This document shows, piece after piece, positions 60,870 through 64,000 of a DNA stretch of 64,000 bases. The position numbers and the translations under genes are program-made. Below the pieces are notes generated by a model. The model was not told where the DNA came from. It was given only the letters and a program-made list of their open reading frames with translations, and made no database searches. Location of the stretch: assembly GCA_021018815.1 (NCBI GenBank), contig JAITYX010000030.1, forward strand, positions 1,069,001 to 1,133,000, read 5' to 3'. Positions within the stretch are counted from its first letter, which is position 1; each line of letters starts with the position of its first letter. This DNA comes from Talinum fruticosum. Taxonomy: Eukaryota; Streptophyta; Magnoliopsida; Caryophyllales; Talinaceae.

Positions 60870-63800
60870 TTGATTTTCCCAACTCAAAAACCCAGAAAAA
60901 TGCAAAAACCCAGATGGGAAAAGATAGAGAAATTAAAAAAACCTCAGATTTTGATGGAAAGCAACCTAATTCAGCAATCTGGCCATGACCCAGTTGAGAG
61001 GAAGCTCAAAGATAAGGATCTTCAGGCTTTGGATAGGGTGGGGGAAAGGGAAAGTCCCAGAAACCCTAGAATCAATTTTATTTTGTGATTTTGGGGAAGA
61101 ATAATAATGAAAGGGCAACCAAAAGACAACGGTGCTCCCTGTTCCTTCTTCCACTTTCTCTCACTATGTTTCTCGCCCTAAAAAATAAAGTATGGAGTGA
61201 TAAAGGAAGACCTTGAGGACCCAGAACCTCATCTCTTTCTTCTTTTGGTAAACTGAGAAATATAAACAAGCAGCCTAAAAAGCATTTCTTTAAAGAATTT
61301 GTAAAAAGGTTGGAATTGAGAAGAGGAATATGTGCAACTGGAGGAGTTTTATTGGTTCAATAACTTTTTAAATACAAAATACAAAATGGGGATTGGGTTG
61401 GGTGTATTTAGCAACCTGGTGCAGCTACTTCAGTGGATGACACGTGTAGGAGATAAATTACCCATTAAATTATTCAAGATATGAGGTTCCCTGCCAATTT
61501 TAGCTACCTATTATTTATTTTTATTAAAAACATTTTTTTAATCAGAATTTTATATATTAATTTAAACTCTAATATTTTATATTAAAAGAAAACCCTTACC
61601 TGTACCTTAAAATATTCATGATTTCTGTTAAAATTTTCAGGACTGTATTACATAATGAAGCCCCTCCATGTAACATGGTGAAGATTCGAGAGTGTTATTT
61701 ATTATTTTTTAAAAGTATAGTTGACAAATTCAATAAATATATTAATTTCTAGAGAAATGATATTGCAACACCAACAATATACCTTGTGTTGTTTTCTATT
61801 ATGTAAGCCTTGACATGGCCATTGATATTTATGATTAAAAAAATTGTCAAGTTTTATGTCAGAGTCTTATTTTACAAACTTACACTTGACATATGGAAAA
61901 TTGGTAATTATTTTTACAACTAATGGATAATATAGTTATTAAGAAATATTAACTAATTGAAAAAATTGTATTCCAAATTTTTATATCCGAATAGTCAAAA
62001 CATGATATTACTTTACTTCTAAAATAATACATGTTAATTTTATCAATCTTCTCATAAACAACATTTTTAAAATTTTATAGCCAAAAACTAGTTACTAAAA
62101 TATTTAGGCAATTATTTGGTATTAAATGGTAGTTGAAATGTTGTCGTCCTCAACCACATAAACTAGTTAGATAATTTTTTAAATAATTTCATTTTACGAA
62201 ATGACGGCATTTCTTGTGTTTGATATTCTATCTCAAAAGTAATATTATTCCCTTTCTCTAAAATCCTTATTCCTTATCCGATGGAGTCTTTTTCAATACT
62301 TTCTCTAATGATACCCCTCCCCGAATGATTTAGTGTTTTTTTCTAATTTCATCCATACTTTTACCTTGTCTTTCTATAATTGTATGTGCACCACGTATTT
62401 TTATTCAATATATTAAATTATTTTTTAAAGCACATATTAATCCTTCTAATTCATTCATTATTGTATAGAAATAAGTCTATTTTAGATAAAATTTATTTAT
62501 TCACAGTTATTTATACTATTTAGGTACAAATTCCAAAAAACAAATATTTTTTTGTGCCAAAATTCACAATTCATACATTATACTCTATGATTATCGGGGT
62601 TCCCCAAATTCAGATTATTAATAATTTAAGATATAAAATAGTGAAGATTCTCATTTCTGAACCTTGGTTGTATTTTTCCCTTGTTACTGACAACCTGTTA
62701 AAGCAGGTGACTCTCGAGGTGAGAGAAAGGGCAGGGTGGGCTGTGAACAGGAGACAGTTGTGTCGGTTGCCGGTTTCTGAACAACTCCACCCCCAAAAAA
62801 AGATCAAATCGTGAGCTGCAGAGGGGATTAATCAGATTACTGATCGTGAGAGCTGATTGGCTCATCCGTACAAACAAGGGTCCCACACCCGTACTCCCAC
62901 ATCATCTTCAGCCAATCAGAGCTAGCCAGCGCATTGGTTACTTTAGACCCTGTCACGTGCCTCCTCCATGTGTGACGCGTCATCCACTGCTTTTTCCCCT
63001 TTTTTTTTACTTTTAATTAAATTTCTCTGAGGCTATACTCTTTGTTGTTTTCCTCGATATTTTTGGAGAAAAATACTTTTTAGTTTCCAGTTTCGAGCAT
63101 TACCTTTTTCAGTCCTAAATTTGGAATTTCAAATTTGAGAACACCAGAAGCTAAATCAGGGTACTAAATTTGACAGCAGAGGTAGGTGGGGTTTATGGGA
63201 AACATCATTTATATACAGAATGTCTCTTACGTATTTTAGAATATATGTTTTCATCATATATTAATAGATAGTTAGATGAATTAAAAAACAATGAATTTTT
63301 ATGGGTCTAATATCTGTCTCTTTGAAGTATATACTCTCAAGAAGCATTTAAAAATTTGCGCTATTTATGTCATAAATTTATTTTATTTATACTCTAAAAA
63401 ATTATATATTTTGATATTTCCAATATGTTAAAACTTGTTTTACATAAATGATTAACGGATTTATAATAATTTTAAATTGAGGGCACTCATAATTCTGCAT
63501 GTAGTTCATAATATTTTAGCGAAATTTCAAATACATTTTCGTATTTTTATTCTTATTATAATTTTATTTTGTCTCAAGCCCAAAAATCATTTGTGAATAA
63601 ATATAAATACAGTAATTCTTTGTGTTTATTTTGGAGAAAACTAAAGTTGGATTGCAAGTTGAATAGTGATAGCAATCATAACTCTTGTAGGCTTATGGAT
63701 ATGGATGATTTCTACACTCTTCCTTCTGCACTTTTCTATTCAAAGCAAATGTTTTTGCTCTTGGCTTGTTTTATATGGAGTATTTATTTTATTTTATTTT

Positions 63801-64000
63801 TTTTATAGAGCGCGTTATATATATGAATCAAAGTCTCGTTTTCAAATTAATGAAGCAAAATGTCATTGGGGGTTCTTGCCTCGGGTCCTATAATACTGTA
63901 TTTATCCCTTTATAAATTACTATTAAAAAGATCAACATTTTTGGTGTTTAAATCTAAGTCTTTAATTTCATGATCATACTATTAAAATTTTTAAAAAGAA
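60870..64000. other. MADS promoter and flanking intergenic DNA
   Basis: No other gene is supported. The leader has CT-rich sequence. G-boxes (CACGTG) lie at 61441-61446 and 62954-62959. The rest is AT-rich, with small open frames at the right end (63569-63893) that show no family features. Confidence 0.5.
61441..61446. promoter_or_regulatory. G-box upstream of the MADS gene
   Basis: The palindrome CACGTG (in ACACGTGT context) lies about 585 bases upstream of the MADS ATG. A role in its regulation is plausible but unproven. Confidence 0.35.

Overview
This window is nuclear DNA from a flowering plant, most likely a eudicot. Its genes are split by AT-rich GT-AG introns, transposon debris fills the gaps, and the gene families are plant-specific (anthocyanidin synthase, STAY-GREEN, FIZZY-RELATED, SOC1-clade MADS, expansin, PTI1 kinase, DUF1191). 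I cannot name the species. There are no bacterial, CRISPR or viral features.

Layout. 1-4000 is AT-rich intergenic DNA holding a hAT-like element and a possible SINE. 4022-6866 is a bHLH transcription factor (+). 7340-17419 is a tandem array of three two-exon D-2-hydroxyacid dehydrogenase genes of the HPR3/HPR2-like group (+), copies A, B and C. The A-to-B duplication also carried the last bHLH exon, and a LINE fragment and a MITE landed later on the B side. 17902-18645 is a GC-rich, G-quadruplex-prone hAT-type element. 21203-22628 is anthocyanidin synthase (-). 24855-26942 is SAP18 (-, six exons, two of only 33 nt). 27937-29335 is an alpha-expansin (+). 31343-32301 is a DUF1191 membrane protein (+). 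34367-38832 is a FZR/CCS52A APC/C activator (+, ten exons). 39065-46307 is transposon-rich: a local duplication, a LINE 3' end, MITEs, a short Helitron and a decayed Ty1/copia pol. 46485-48375 is STAY-GREEN (-). 49806-53158 is a PTI1-like kinase (-). 56254-60857 is a SOC1/AGL14/AGL19-like MADS gene (-). The rest is intergenic.

The genes do not form an obvious pathway cluster; they look like ordinary neighbours. The HPR array is the only functional grouping. I found no convincing undescribed system. The most informative signals are these: (1) eight apparent frameshifts in otherwise conserved exons, each removed by adding one G or C to a short G/C run, which points to homopolymer undercalling in the assembly rather than many dead genes; (2) a mosaic relationship among the three HPR copies that suggests gene conversion; (3) a duplication unit that crosses a gene boundary and carries a bHLH tail exon; (4) a small Helitron with both termini visible; (5) a strong G-quadruplex motif in the first intron of the MADS gene. 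Exon boundaries were worked out by hand from splice sites, reading phase and family knowledge; no database search was run.
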